DNA from: M3007 sp964539805
GTDB taxonomy: Bacteria > Bacteroidota > Bacteroidia > Chitinophagales > Saprospiraceae
Assembly: GCA_964539805.1 (NCBI GenBank)
Contig: CAZIKN010000017.1
Coordinates: 1 to 64,000, forward strand
Length of the DNA stretch: 64,000 bases
Direction of reading: 5' to 3'
Position numbers and translations under genes: made by a program. The notes beneath the pieces are model-generated. The model had not been told where the DNA came from, did no database searches, and saw only the letters and a program-made list of their open reading frames with translations. This document shows positions 8,989 to 17,200 of the stretch, piece after piece. Position 1 is the first letter of the stretch; each line of letters starts with the position of its first letter.

Positions 8989-9840
8989 TTAGTATATTTT
9001 GATGTTCTCCCGTCTTAGTTCTTTTTGCAACAAGTCATTTTTCCACTGATTGAGCAAGTCTTGTTTGCGTTTGTGCAAGATGATTTTTGATGCCTGCTCA
9101 CGGATATAATCGAAGGGGGCGGTGGTTTTCCCTTGCACGGACTCCAGTACGCGATAAAAATAACGCACGCCATTGTCTGTTATGGAGCCTTCGCGGCGCG
9201 AGGAGGCATTTTCTGCAGTTAACGTTCCTTGTGGCAAAATAGCGGCGATGTCCTCCAATTTATACCATTTTTCCGTATCCAAAAGGGCTATCGAGGCCCA
9301 TTGTTTGGCATAGGCGTCTAATCTGATGCTTTGGCCCTCTCCACGGTTGTTCCATATCTTGTTTATTTCGTTGAGTGGTGCATTGGGCCTCAGTTTCAAA
9401 ATTTGGCACTTTACAATGGTATTTTCTAATTGAAACTGGTCTTTATTTTCTTTATAATATTGTTCCAACTCACTGTCTTTGACCACGCTGTCCAACTTGG
9501 AGGCTATGATTTGCTCTTCGAAATTAAAGCGGACAAGGCTTGCCCTGTAATCGCGCACCAATTGGTCAATATCGGAATCATTGGGTATGTTGCGCTCCGC
9601 TTCATACATGATCATTTGCTCTTGTACCCAGCGCTGCACGTATGCATTTACGCTGATTATGCTGTCCGCAGGGGCTGAACCTTCTGGCACAACGCCTTCT
9701 AATTCAGACAGATAGAGGCTCTTATCATAAACTTTGGCCAAGAGTTTATCTCCATTTTTAGCATTGTTGTCACCGCCACAGGCGGTCATGCCACCTATAA
9801 TGGCGGAACAAATGAAAAAGCCGAGTATCAAACGCATCAT
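8989..9840 (-). CDS. SurA-like periplasmic lipoprotein (putative PPIase/chaperone)
   Basis: A 283-aa lipoprotein (lipobox GMTAC) with a SurA/PpiC-like helical chaperone domain: LYLSELEGVVP, YVQRWVQEQMIMYEAE, and the helical DSELEQYYKENKDQF. The C-terminal part (GVRYFYRVLESVQG, then a basic coiled helix to the end) resembles a degenerate parvulin domain without a clear active site. It is first in the operon with surA (24-bp gap) and bamA, so a role in outer-membrane protein folding is likely. A second SurA-like lipoprotein next to surA is common in Bacteroidota. Confidence 0.8.
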   Translation of the reverse strand: MMRLILGFFICSAIIGGMTACGGDNNAKNGDKLLAKVYDKSLYLSELEGVVPEGSAPADSIISVNAYVQRWVQEQMIMYEAERNIPNDSDIDQLVRDYRASLVRFNFEEQIIASKLDSVVKDSELEQYYKENKDQFQLENTIVKCQILKLRPNAPLNEINKIWNNRGEGQSIRLDAYAKQWASIALLDTEKWYKLEDIAAILPQGTLTAENASSRREGSITDNGVRYFYRVLESVQGKTTAPFDYIREQASKIILHKRKQDLLNQWKNDLLQKELRRENIKIY

Positions 9841-9866
9841 GTTGCTATGCTTGCTAAAAAGAGGCG

Positions 9867-9874
9867 CAAAGGTA
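9867..9874 (-). promoter_or_regulatory. Bacteroidota primary-sigma -7 box for the SurA/BamA operon
   Basis: TACCTTTG on the minus strand matches the Bacteroidota -7 consensus TAnnTTTG exactly and lies 26 bases upstream of the SurA-like start codon. No strong -33 TTTG is seen at the usual 19-21 base spacing, only weak TTTTC further up. Confidence 0.55.
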
Positions 9875-9911
9875 GTATTTTGTTGTGGATATGCTTGAAA
9901 AGAGTAAACAC

Positions 9912-9945
9912 AAAAAGCCGCTCTCTTTTCAGAGGCGGCTTTTTT
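9912..9945 (-). terminator. Intrinsic terminator after the small exported protein gene
   Basis: AAAAAGCCGCTCT / AGAGGCGGCTTTTT stem (one bulged base) with A- and T-runs on both sides, so it can work in either direction. It lies 20 bases past the stop of the 9966-10436 gene and upstream of the SurA-operon promoter, separating the two minus-strand units. Confidence 0.85.
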
Positions 9946-9965
9946 ACGTCAAACACTAAAGAAGA

Positions 9966-10436
9966 TTAAGTTTTGATTTTGATGTCATTCATAACCGTGG
10001 CGGTGATTGTTGCACCGGGGTTGTGGCCGGCATCCTCACCCGGAAATTGTCCTTTTATGCTGAGTTCCTGTCCATTCAGGGCAACTTGCTGGCCGTCAAC
10101 AGCCTGCACGTACATCACTTCTATTTTGTAGGTTTCAGGATTGTTGCGGGTGCTTGGCTCGATGGCCTTGATCCGGCCAGTTGCCATAGCGCCGGAAGCG
10201 ATGGCCACTTCATTTTCGGCATAAACATTGGTGCGGACACGGAACTGAACCAATTGGCCTACAGTGGCCTGACCAGAGCGCAAGGTTTCGGTTGTTTCAA
10301 GGATAACCAAGGTGCCTGCTGTCAGCATAACTTTATCGCAAGGAGCGATGGCGGTGTTGGTGGGTTGTGGGGCGCTGGCAAAGGCGTTGATGGTTTGGAG
10401 CGCGAGCGTAAGGCTGATGATGATAAACGATTTCAT
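9966..10436 (-). CDS. Small exported beta-rich protein, family with VGxxVxFxVRTNV core (copy 1)
   Basis: A 156-aa protein with a signal peptide (MKSFIIISLTLALQTINAFA). The mature part has the pattern shared by at least six proteins in this window: AGTLVILETTE, VGQLVQFRVRTNV, a GA-A-GRIK turn, VQAVDGQQVALNG, and KGQFPGEDAG near the end. I know of no formal name for the domain; similar sequences occur in exported proteins of other phyla. It is second in a two-gene unit behind the 10538-11020 gene (101-bp gap). The unit is mirrored by 60201-61225. Function unknown; periplasm or surface inferred from the leader. Confidence 0.75.
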   Translation of the reverse strand: MKSFIIISLTLALQTINAFASAPQPTNTAIAPCDKVMLTAGTLVILETTETLRSGQATVGQLVQFRVRTNVYAENEVAIASGAMATGRIKAIEPSTRNNPETYKIEVMYVQAVDGQQVALNGQELSIKGQFPGEDAGHNPGATITATVMNDIKIKT

Positions 10437-10537
10437 GTTATGTTGTTTTTTATTTTTAAAAGATGATGAAGGTGAAATTTTGAAGATTGTCTTAAAATGT
10501 TTTTCGGTTTAAATCTTTTACGTTGGTGGCTTAAAAA

Positions 10538-11020
10538 TCAGGCGTTGATCTGGATGTCGTTGAGGACGCGGGCAGTAAGGTTGGTGCCTATGTTTGCCTG
10601 AGTGGCGCCGTCGCAGCAAGGGGCTTTAACCACATGTGGGATGCTCCTGAGGTTTACGGTTTGTCCGTCCACGGCGGTTGCGCTTTCTACGGTCAGGGTG
10701 ATTTCGAGGCATTTACCGCCGCAGCTTTTCTTTACATTTTTGACCCATCCGGTGGCGGTGGCACCTGCTGCGATAAGTACTTTGCCATTTACGAGCACGT
10801 TGCTTCTTACGTTGAAGTCCACAGCGTTTCCGATAGCAACCTGGTCAGCATCGAGGGGTTCGTTGAGGGTAAGGGTGACCTGCGTTCCTGCAGGTAGGTT
10901 TACGATTTGTTGGGGAGCCTCGAAGCATGTTGCGCCATTTGAAGATACTGCGAAGAGTGGTGCTGCAAAAGCGAAAGCGATGGCGACAAGAGCAGAGCGA
11001 AAAGAAAAACGGTTTGTCAT
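10538..11020 (-). CDS. Small exported protein, same family, near-identical to the 60201 gene (copy 2)
   Basis: A 160-aa protein with signal peptide (MTNRFSFRSALVAIAFAFAAP). It carries the family core LPAGTQVTLTLNEPL, VAIGNAVDFNVRSNVLVNGK, GATATGWVKN. A Cys-containing insert (SCGGKC) and a CC pair (APCCDG) are absent from the other paralogues. The last 110 residues are identical to the protein encoded at 60201-60683 on the opposite strand, and the nucleotide sequence there is almost unchanged, so the copies arose recently or are kept alike by gene conversion. The upstream region carries GGGTACC-N15-CCAC, shared with the copy at 60.2 kb. Confidence 0.78.
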   Translation of the reverse strand: MTNRFSFRSALVAIAFAFAAPLFAVSSNGATCFEAPQQIVNLPAGTQVTLTLNEPLDADQVAIGNAVDFNVRSNVLVNGKVLIAAGATATGWVKNVKKSCGGKCLEITLTVESATAVDGQTVNLRSIPHVVKAPCCDGATQANIGTNLTARVLNDIQINA

Positions 11021-11108
11021 GATGTTATTTTTTTAAATGATGTGATGTGAAATGTTTTTTAGTGATTCAGCAGTGTTGATGTTTTATTGATCTGCTGTTT
11101 GACAATAG

Positions 11109-11134
11109 GTGGAGGCAGGTAGGTGGAGGTACCC
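11109..11134 (-). promoter_or_regulatory. GGGTACC-N15-CCAC bipartite motif (site A), putative ECF promoter
   Basis: Read on the minus strand: GGGTACC, 15 bases, CCAC, continuing CTATTGTCAAACA. The CCAC end lies about 88 bases upstream of the 11020 start codon. Spacing between the start of each half is 22 bases, as in typical ECF -35/-10 pairs. The same spacing occurs at 46264-46289, 54138-54163 and 60090-60115. Promoter function is inferred. Confidence 0.6.
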
Positions 11135-11263
11135 ATGTTTTTCAAAAAAAAATTCAGGGCGTTGTAAAAACCATCAAACACCAATTATAAAATACTGAAA
11201 ATCAAATATTTAAAATTATTTTTAAAAAAATAAATTTTTTTTAAAAAAACTTGGGTACTCGTT

Positions 11264-11370
11264 TTACACCTGGATGTAAGTGGCCATTAAAGATTGCTAG
11301 GATTGATTTACCTGATTATAAAAAGAGTTACAGACGCGAACAAACTCAAAACAACTTTGCGTTGACTATA
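11264..11370 (+). repeat. ~105-bp degenerate interspersed repeat, copy R1
   Basis: Begins ACACCTGGATGTAAGTGG and ends ACTTTGCGTTGACTATA. The same two ends, in the same order and at nearly the same distance, appear at 53262-53367 (+) and 61290-61384 (-). The middle is less conserved, though R1 and R2 share GGATTGATTTACCTGATT. No coding capacity. The end contains a promoter-like CTTTG. Confidence 0.65.
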
Positions 11371-11452
11371 CATAAGGAACAGTATTGAAATAAAAGGACA
11401 AAATGATGCACACCCGCTTCGAGTCATTCTATGACTAACCGCTCCAAAAGCC

Positions 11453-11582
11453 GAGGCTGTATCATAAGTATCAAAGAGAAAAACAAGGCAGGATAAAACT
11501 TCGGCGCATACTCATACGATGACTTGGAGTCATCGTATGAGTATGCGCCGAAGTTTTATCCTTTGACTTATGATACAGCCTC
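11453..11582. mobile_element. MITE-like element with terminal inverted repeats and a REP-like palindrome core
   Basis: A 130-bp unit. Outer ends are GAGGCTGTATCATAAGT and ACTTATGATACAGCCTC, a near-perfect terminal inverted repeat. Inside lies a perfect palindrome with 34-bp arms (11491-11524 and 11528-11561) and a TGG loop, whose centre is the REP-like core TCATACGATGACT / AGTCATCGTATGA. Related ends and flanks occur at 24956-25082 and 55248-55357, which supports mobility. No transposase is inside; mobilisation in trans is inferred. The rest of 11021-11610 holds site A, the R1 repeat, AT-rich sequence and a degenerate half-core near 11430-11447. Confidence 0.7.
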
Positions 11583-11610
11583 AGGAACAATGGATTTTAT
11601 CTACAAGATC

Positions 11611-12765
11611 CTATTCCTGCACGATCTGCATATCGTATTGCTGGCTTCTGTCTATGATCTTGTATTTTCTACCGGCCACAGGTTTGTAATCGCCGTCCCA
11701 ACGGCAGGCCCAGGCATTGTTCAGCCAAACACATTCCCACATAAAGAGCGCGTTGGTGTTTTGGAATACATCCAGTGTGAGGGTTTGGCCTTTTTTGATC
11801 ACATAGCTCTTGTTGTTGAGGTTTAGCGTGATGTCGCCCACTGCGGAGGCATGGCGCACCGTGATTTTGGGGAAGAATGGCACGGCCACATACAGTTCTC
11901 GTGCCATGGTTGGAAAATTGGCATAAGAGATGTAAAAATAGCCTTTGTCGTGCACACCAGTTCCCCATGAATTTTGTGCGATCAGATATTGTTTGGAGTC
12001 ATCATAACCGATAATTGCCACTACATGGCCGCCCTTGTTGCCCGTATTGCTGTAGGTCTTGTTGATGTATGGGGCATTATAGGTCTGGTTCAGAAAGTTG
12101 GTGTTCACATCAAAGGCCAGCAAGAGCGGATAGCCTTTGTCCAACCACTGCTTTACCGTAGTGATGTTGCGGGCAACAGCATACCAAGACTCGATCTTGG
12201 CTGAAGCAGCCTGCGCCCGCTGTGTGGAATTAGGCAGGGTGGAGCAGCCAGCATCAGAGTAGGGCATTTGCGACCAGGAGCATACACCTGTACTTTTCAC
12301 ATAGTTCAGCACAGTGTTCATATAAGCACCGGAGTTACAGTTACTGTTGACCTTAGTGGGGTTGTACAAAAACTCCGGGCTGCGAATGGCCTGAGTACTG
12401 GTGTACGAAAAATCCTTGTTGAACACCCTGGTGTAATAACTAATGGCAGCATACGCTGTGGCCCAGGCTGTGCAGGAACCTTCGCGGCCTTGATTTCCCA
12501 CGGGCGGTAATGCCAATTTCACATAACCAGCACGATCGGTGGTGCCGTCAGCTGGCATCAGGCTCAGCATCTGAGTAGCATCCAGGGTCTGCAGGCGGTT
12601 GTACTCATCGGCAGGTAAAAAATCAAGCCCCATACCTGGCACATCAAAATCCTGGCTATGCTCAGGTTCCAATTGGTCCGAGATTTCGGATGCTTCTTTT
12701 TTGCAGGCGGCAATGCTCATGGCGATCACGCCGGCCAATACGATCAAAAAACGGAAGTTTTTCAT
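11611..12765 (-). CDS. Papain-like (C1) cysteine protease lipoprotein
   Basis: A 384-aa lipoprotein (lipobox IAAC, Cys21) with a C1-family peptidase domain. The catalytic residues are all present: Cys98 in GNQGREGSCTAWA, His247 in GGHVVAIIGYDD, Asn265 in AQNSWGTG; the Gln of the oxyanion hole is Q92. Substrate cleft segments such as SPEFLYNP are typical of bacterial C1 proteases. There is no large propeptide; a short region (residues 22-85) precedes the domain. A strand-rich C-terminal extension (residues about 300-384, ITVRHASAVGDITLNLNN onward) may bind substrate or surface. It probably acts in the periplasm or on the cell surface. Confidence 0.88.
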   Translation of the reverse strand: MKNFRFLIVLAGVIAMSIAACKKEASEISDQLEPEHSQDFDVPGMGLDFLPADEYNRLQTLDATQMLSLMPADGTTDRAGYVKLALPPVGNQGREGSCTAWATAYAAISYYTRVFNKDFSYTSTQAIRSPEFLYNPTKVNSNCNSGAYMNTVLNYVKSTGVCSWSQMPYSDAGCSTLPNSTQRAQAASAKIESWYAVARNITTVKQWLDKGYPLLLAFDVNTNFLNQTYNAPYINKTYSNTGNKGGHVVAIIGYDDSKQYLIAQNSWGTGVHDKGYFYISYANFPTMARELYVAVPFFPKITVRHASAVGDITLNLNNKSYVIKKGQTLTLDVFQNTNALFMWECVWLNNAWACRWDGDYKPVAGRKYKIIDRSQQYDMQIVQE

Positions 12766-12985
12766 AATGAAAAAACGTGTTATAGTTGCACCTACTCATG
12801 TCGCTTTTCGGTTTTCGCGCCCTACTTCTATTTTTACAGCGTTTCGGGTTGGCCGCTCACAAGCCGCTTTTCCAACGGCTTACGGCACTTAGTGGAGCAG
12901 CCCCCCAAAAGGTGACGCGTTTTCTGAATCTTTTTTTGATCGAAGAGAAATCTGCCGGTTACAGACCGCTTTTATTGAATATATT

Positions 12986-13011
12986 GGGTACCGTTTTTAT
13001 ATTTGCTCCAC
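12986..13011 (+). promoter_or_regulatory. GGGTACC-N15-CCAC motif (site E, doubtful)
   Basis: Same bipartite pattern and spacing as the other four sites, on the plus strand, but no intact gene starts close behind it; the next is the transposase 345 bases away. The CCAC half also belongs to an inverted repeat, CTTAGTGGAGCA (12888-12899) / TGCTCCACTAAG (13004-13015), so it may be coincidental. The rest of 12766-13070 holds no gene I can support. Confidence 0.25.
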
Positions 13012-13071
13012 TAAGCGCATGGTGAGATAGGCATAAGGGTTGCCAATGACTATGATTCGAAACCACACCCT

Positions 13072-13190
13072 ACCCAATCGCTCAAGGATTGCATGGCCAT
13101 AGCGCTTCGTTATTATACGTTCCTCCGCGCGGGATTTTGCCAGACTTAGATATGGAACGCTGTGCAATCGGGAATTGGACAAAAGCCAAT
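13072..13190 (+). pseudogene. Remnant of a REP-associated transposase with an internal deletion
   Basis: The first half (CAATCGCTCAAGGATTGCAT onward) matches the intact transposase gene at about 13780-13825. The second half (CGCGCGGGATTTTGCCAG to GAATTGGACAAAAGCC) matches 14050-14115. About 220 bp between them are missing, including the catalytic Tyr region. It is followed at once by the hairpin at 13222-13288, as the intact gene is followed by the hairpin at 14141. I read it as an older decayed copy of the same element. Confidence 0.7.
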
Positions 13191-13221
13191 AACAGAATTT
13201 TGGTTTTGATTTTTGGGTTTC

Positions 13222-13288
13222 GTCATAGTCCTCGTCTAAGTCATACGATGACTTGGAGTCATCGTATGACTTAGACGAGGACTATGAC
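13222..13288. repeat. REP-like palindrome upstream of the transposase gene
   Basis: Perfect 32-bp arms with a TGG loop. The inner 13 bp of each arm is the shared core TCATACGATGACT / AGTCATCGTATGA; the outer part (GTCATAGTCCTCGTCTAAG) is unique to this site. Together with 14141-14211 it brackets the RAYT gene. Confidence 0.85.
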
Positions 13289-13355
13289 AAGAAACAGTGT
13301 TTTAAAATCAACAATCCACTATAAATCAACAAATTAGCACATCTACATACACCTC

Positions 13356-14135
13356 ATGATATTTGAAAAAAATTTGGTATATCATGTTTTTAACCAGGGC
13401 AATAATCGAGAGCAGGTCTTTTTCAACGAGGAGAACTACCTGTTTTTTTTAACAAAAATGAGGGTGCATCTCCTGCCACATGCCGAGTTATTGTGTTATT
13501 GCCTTATGCCCAATCACTTTCATTGGCTTATTCAGGTGGTCGAGCCTGAGTTGATCATCCATGAAAAGGATTTGACCGTGGCGCGGGGAAACCCGCATTT
13601 GCGCCTTAGGTCTGCGCCTGACTCATACGATGACTGCGAGCCATCGTATGAGTCAGGCGCAGACGTGAAGCCCAAGTCATCCTCCGAGTCCCCCCCTGAG
13701 TCATACGATGACTCCAAGTCATCGTATGACTCAGGGGGGGACTCGGAGGGCAGCGGTTCAAAAGCAGCACAGCGAATCCGATCGCTCAATGATTCCATTG
13801 CCATACTGCTTCGCTCTTATACCCGCGCCATCAATGTGCAGGAAAAACGCACGGGATCATTGTTTCGGGCGCACACGCAGGGCAAAACGGGCTGGATTGA
13901 CCAGTTCATCACCGTGGACCGCTACCGAAAGGGCACTTTTGACTTCCGGGCTTTTCCGGACGACGAATACGGGTACCACTGTTTCAACTATATCCACGAC
14001 AACCCCAGCGAGGCAGGGCTTTGCGCCAATGCCACGGACTGGCCTTATTCCTCTGCGCGGGATTTTGCCGGACTAAGAAATGGTACGCTTTGCAACCAGG
14101 AATTGGCGAAAAGCCTGCTTCGACTGCCGCCATAG
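13356..14135 (+). CDS. REP-associated tyrosine transposase (RAYT, Y1/TnpA-REP family)
   Basis: A 259-aa single-strand-specific Y1 transposase/nuclease of the type that moves REP hairpins. Motifs: NLVYHVFNQGNNREQVFF at the N-terminus, LMPNHFHWLIQVV with the metal-binding HxH (HFH), and FNYIHDNPSEAGLC near the catalytic-Tyr helix, followed by WPYSSARDFAG. The family is usually around 180-200 aa. The excess is an insert at residues about 85-135, rich in S, D and Y, encoded exactly by two REP-like palindromes (13610-13664 and 13681-13749) that keep the frame open. The gene is bracketed by further palindromes at 13222 and 14141. Activity is uncertain because the insert splits the catalytic core between HxH and Tyr. 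Confidence 0.88.
   Translation: MIFEKNLVYHVFNQGNNREQVFFNEENYLFFLTKMRVHLLPHAELLCYCLMPNHFHWLIQVVEPELIIHEKDLTVARGNPHLRLRSAPDSYDDCEPSYESGADVKPKSSSESPPESYDDSKSSYDSGGDSEGSGSKAAQRIRSLNDSIAILLRSYTRAINVQEKRTGSLFRAHTQGKTGWIDQFITVDRYRKGTFDFRAFPDDEYGYHCFNYIHDNPSEAGLCANATDWPYSSARDFAGLRNGTLCNQELAKSLLRLPP
13610..13664. repeat. REP-like palindrome inside the RAYT coding sequence (first)
   Basis: 23-bp arms GTCTGCGCCTGACTCATACG... and their inverse, with a 9-base centre ACTGCGAGC that departs by one base from full symmetry. Read in the gene frame it encodes SAPDSYDDCEPSYESGAD with no stop. Confidence 0.85.
13681..13749. repeat. REP-like palindrome inside the RAYT coding sequence (second)
   Basis: Perfect 33-bp arms with a CCA loop. 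The outer arm (CCTCCGAGTCCCCCCCTGAG) is unique to this site; the inner part is the shared core. It encodes SESPPESYDDSKSSYDSGGD in the gene frame. Only 16 bases separate it from the first palindrome. Confidence 0.88.
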
Positions 14136-14140
14136 TACCT

Positions 14141-14211
14141 AAACCGTGGTTGGTCGGGTAGTCATACGATGACTCGGAGTCATCGTATGACTACCCGACC
14201 AACCACGGTTT
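14141..14211. repeat. REP-like palindrome downstream of the RAYT gene
   Basis: Perfect 34-bp arms with a CGG loop, starting 5 bases after the transposase stop. The outer arm AAACCGTGGTTGGTCGGGTA is site-specific. It probably marks the downstream boundary of the RAYT/REP unit and may terminate its transcript. Confidence 0.88.
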
Positions 14212-14261
14212 CAGTCCCTCCCACCTCCCCCCTTTTTAAACATACCATTATTTCTTTTGCC

Positions 14262-17200
14262 ATGAAAAATATATACTTTTGGTTTCGCTTTTTTGGGATT
14301 GTCCGTGTGGATAGTGCGCGTAGTGATAGGATGGCTTGGATTCATCCTATTAATGCACTTGCTCACTTTTTGACTTGCTTGTTGCTTTTAGGAATAAATT
14401 GCTTGAGCAATGCCCAAAATTGCGCCCCTACCATGAATCTTAATATCATTGGTTACACCTGTGACAACGGAACACAAACTTATGATGTTACATTTTCACT
14501 TGCAACCAGTCAAGCACTTGGTCAGAGTATAATTTTTAGGAATGTAACGGTAAATAGGGGTACACTTGAACCAGAGTGTGTAGCTCAATATGATCCAAAC
14601 AATCCATCATGTGATTTGATAGACCTCTATTCTTCAGTGGCTTGCGGCTGTGATGGGGTGAACCACTCTCCAACAGATTATGCTGATTTTTTTGATTGTA
14701 CAGGCATCTTGTTGACCAGCAATGAACAGTGTGATGGCACTATACCCGTTACATACACTATAAAAGGTGTCACACTGGGACAAACTGTGAGCATTTTTAC
14801 CAATTTTAGTACAGGATCATGGCCCGACCTGATTTTCGGCGGATGTTCATACACCAACGTTATTCCAGCTCCTCCAGCATTAACAATCTCTGGTCCAATA
14901 AATGGCAAAACAACCGCATGTGCAGGAGAAACAACCACATATAGCATTGCTAATGTACCTAATGCTGAATCATACAACTGGACCCTGCCAAACGGTGCAG
15001 TAATAGTAACTGGCGACGGCACTAACACTATTTCTGTTAAGTTGGGATCCTCTTCTGGAGATATTTGTGTCACAGCGGTTAATGAATGCTCGTCCAGTAT
15101 TCAACGCTGCAAAACGGTAACCGTCATCCCCCCAATAATCATTTCCAACCCCAGCAGCACCAACCTCTCCGGCTCCTTCACCCTCTCTGGCGGCCTGCCC
15201 CAAACCAACGGCTCCAACTACACCTCTTTGACCATGACCCTGCAAGGCAACCCTGCCGTGACGGCTACCCTCACGACTTCACCCTTCACGCACAACGAAA
15301 CCGTGTCCTTCACCTGCCCGCAGGCGGGGACGTACACGGTGGTGGCGACGGATGCGGGCGGGTGTAGTGGGACTGGGACGGTGGTGGCGACGAGTGGGGG
15401 CACAGGCCTGCCATGCTGGACTTGGCAGACTCCGCTACCACAAGGGGATGACCTGAATGATGTATTTTTTGTAGATTCGCAGACAGGGTGGGCTGTCGGG
15501 GATGCTGGCACCATCCTGAAAACCATCAACGGCGGAAATACTTGGACAGCACAAACTTCCAACACAACAGAATTTCTTTATTCCATTCATATCACCGATG
15601 CACAGACGGGTTGGACAGTGGGAGACTTTGGTACAATTAGGAAAATGAACAATGGAAGCAATACTTGGCAGCCCCAAACTTCTGGGACGACAGAATGGCT
15701 CTATTCCGTTTATTTTACCGATGCGCAGACCGGCTGGGCAGTTGGCAACCCTGGTACGATTCTGAAAACTACCAATGGCGGAAGTACCTGGGTAAAGCAA
15801 ATTTCTGGCATAACAAATCGACTTGAGTCCGTCTATTTTATTGATAACCAAACTGGTTGGACTGTAGGAAGGAACGGTACGATTCTAAAGACGACCGATG
15901 GCGGAAGTCAATGGGGTACCGAAAATTCTGGTACAACAAACTCACTCTATTCCGTTCATTTCGCTAACATGCAAACTGGCTGGATGGTGGGAGATGGTGG
16001 TATGATTCTGAAAACAACCGATGGCGGAAGTACATGGAACCCCCAAACTTCTGGTACAAAAAACCAGCTTTATTCGATTCATTTCACCAATACGCAAACT
16101 GGGTGGGCTGTGGGAGAGGGTGGCATCATACTCAGGACGGTGAACGGCGGTTCGGCTTGGACGGTGCAGCCATCAGGCACAACAAACAGGCTCAACTCAG
16201 TTCATTTCACCAATGCACAAACTGGTTGGGCCGTAGGAGATAATGGCACCATCCTCAAATACACCCCATCCATCCCCTCCTGCCTCCCCACCATCCCCCT
16301 CCACCAGCAGACCAACGTCCCCGCCACCACCAAAATCACCTGGCCCAATGCTCCCGGCTGCGAGGATGCCTACCGCCTCAGCCTCGGCACCACGCCCGGC
16401 GGCTCGGATCTACTGAACAATCAGATCGTAGCCGATACCGCCTACCAGCCTGCACAGCCGCTGCCAGCGGGCAAGACCATCTATGTACGGGTGGTACCGT
16501 ACAATGGCGTAGGCGAAGCGAGCGGGTGTGGGGAGTTTTCGTTTGTGACAAGTGGTGGCGGTACATCTGGCAACGGCCCCGGCCTCCCCGCTGGCGACTG
16601 CTGGACTTGGCAGAACCCGCTGCCGCAGGGGAATACGTTGAATGATGTGTTTTTTGTGGATGGGCAGACGGGGTGGGCAGTAGGTGATGCTGGCACCATC
16701 CTGAAAACGGTGAACGGCGGCGTGACTTGGATGCCGCAGGCTCCTGAAACAACAAACTGGCTCTACTCAGTTCATTTCATTGATCCTCAGATGGGTTGGG
16801 CAGTGGGAGAAGATGGTACGATTCTGAAAACCGTGAATGGGGGCAGCACTTGGACGACCCAGACTTCCGGGACGGGAAACATCCTCTCTGTAGTTTATTT
16901 CACCGATGCCCAAGTGGGTTGGGCAGTGGGAGAAAGTGGCACCATCCTAAAAACAACAAACGGAGGTGGCACCTGGACAGCGCAAACTTCCGGGACGACA
17001 AGCATCCTTTTCGCAGTTTATTTCACCGATGCCCAGGTGGGTTGGATAGTGGGGGAAAGTGGCACTATCCTGAAAACAACAAACGGAGGCGGCACCTGGA
17101 CAGCGCAAACTTCCGGGACGACAGAACACCTTCGTTCGGTTCATTTCATTGATGTTCAGACGGGCTGGGTGGTGGGAGAAAGCGGCACCATCCTAAAAAC

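Noticed and set aside
9966..11020. Possible toxin-antitoxin or effector-immunity pair
   Set aside because: Both genes encode exported members of the same family, which does not fit such a pair.
12786..13025. 79-codon open frame between the C1 protease and the RAYT remnant
   Set aside because: No homology I recognise, frequent Leu/Phe composition, and it runs through an inverted repeat; not supported as a gene.
13532..13804. Long open frame on the minus strand opposite the RAYT gene
   Set aside because: It is open because the palindromes read without stops on both strands; it has no start context or recognisable domain.
13968..14000. Another GGGTACC followed by CCAC, on the plus strand
   Set aside because: Spacing is 16 rather than 15, and it lies within conserved RAYT coding sequence, so it is explained by the protein.
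14169..14261. Upstream extension of giant gene 1
   Set aside because: The extra residues are encoded by the REP palindrome right arm and spacer; a signal peptide begins only at 14262.
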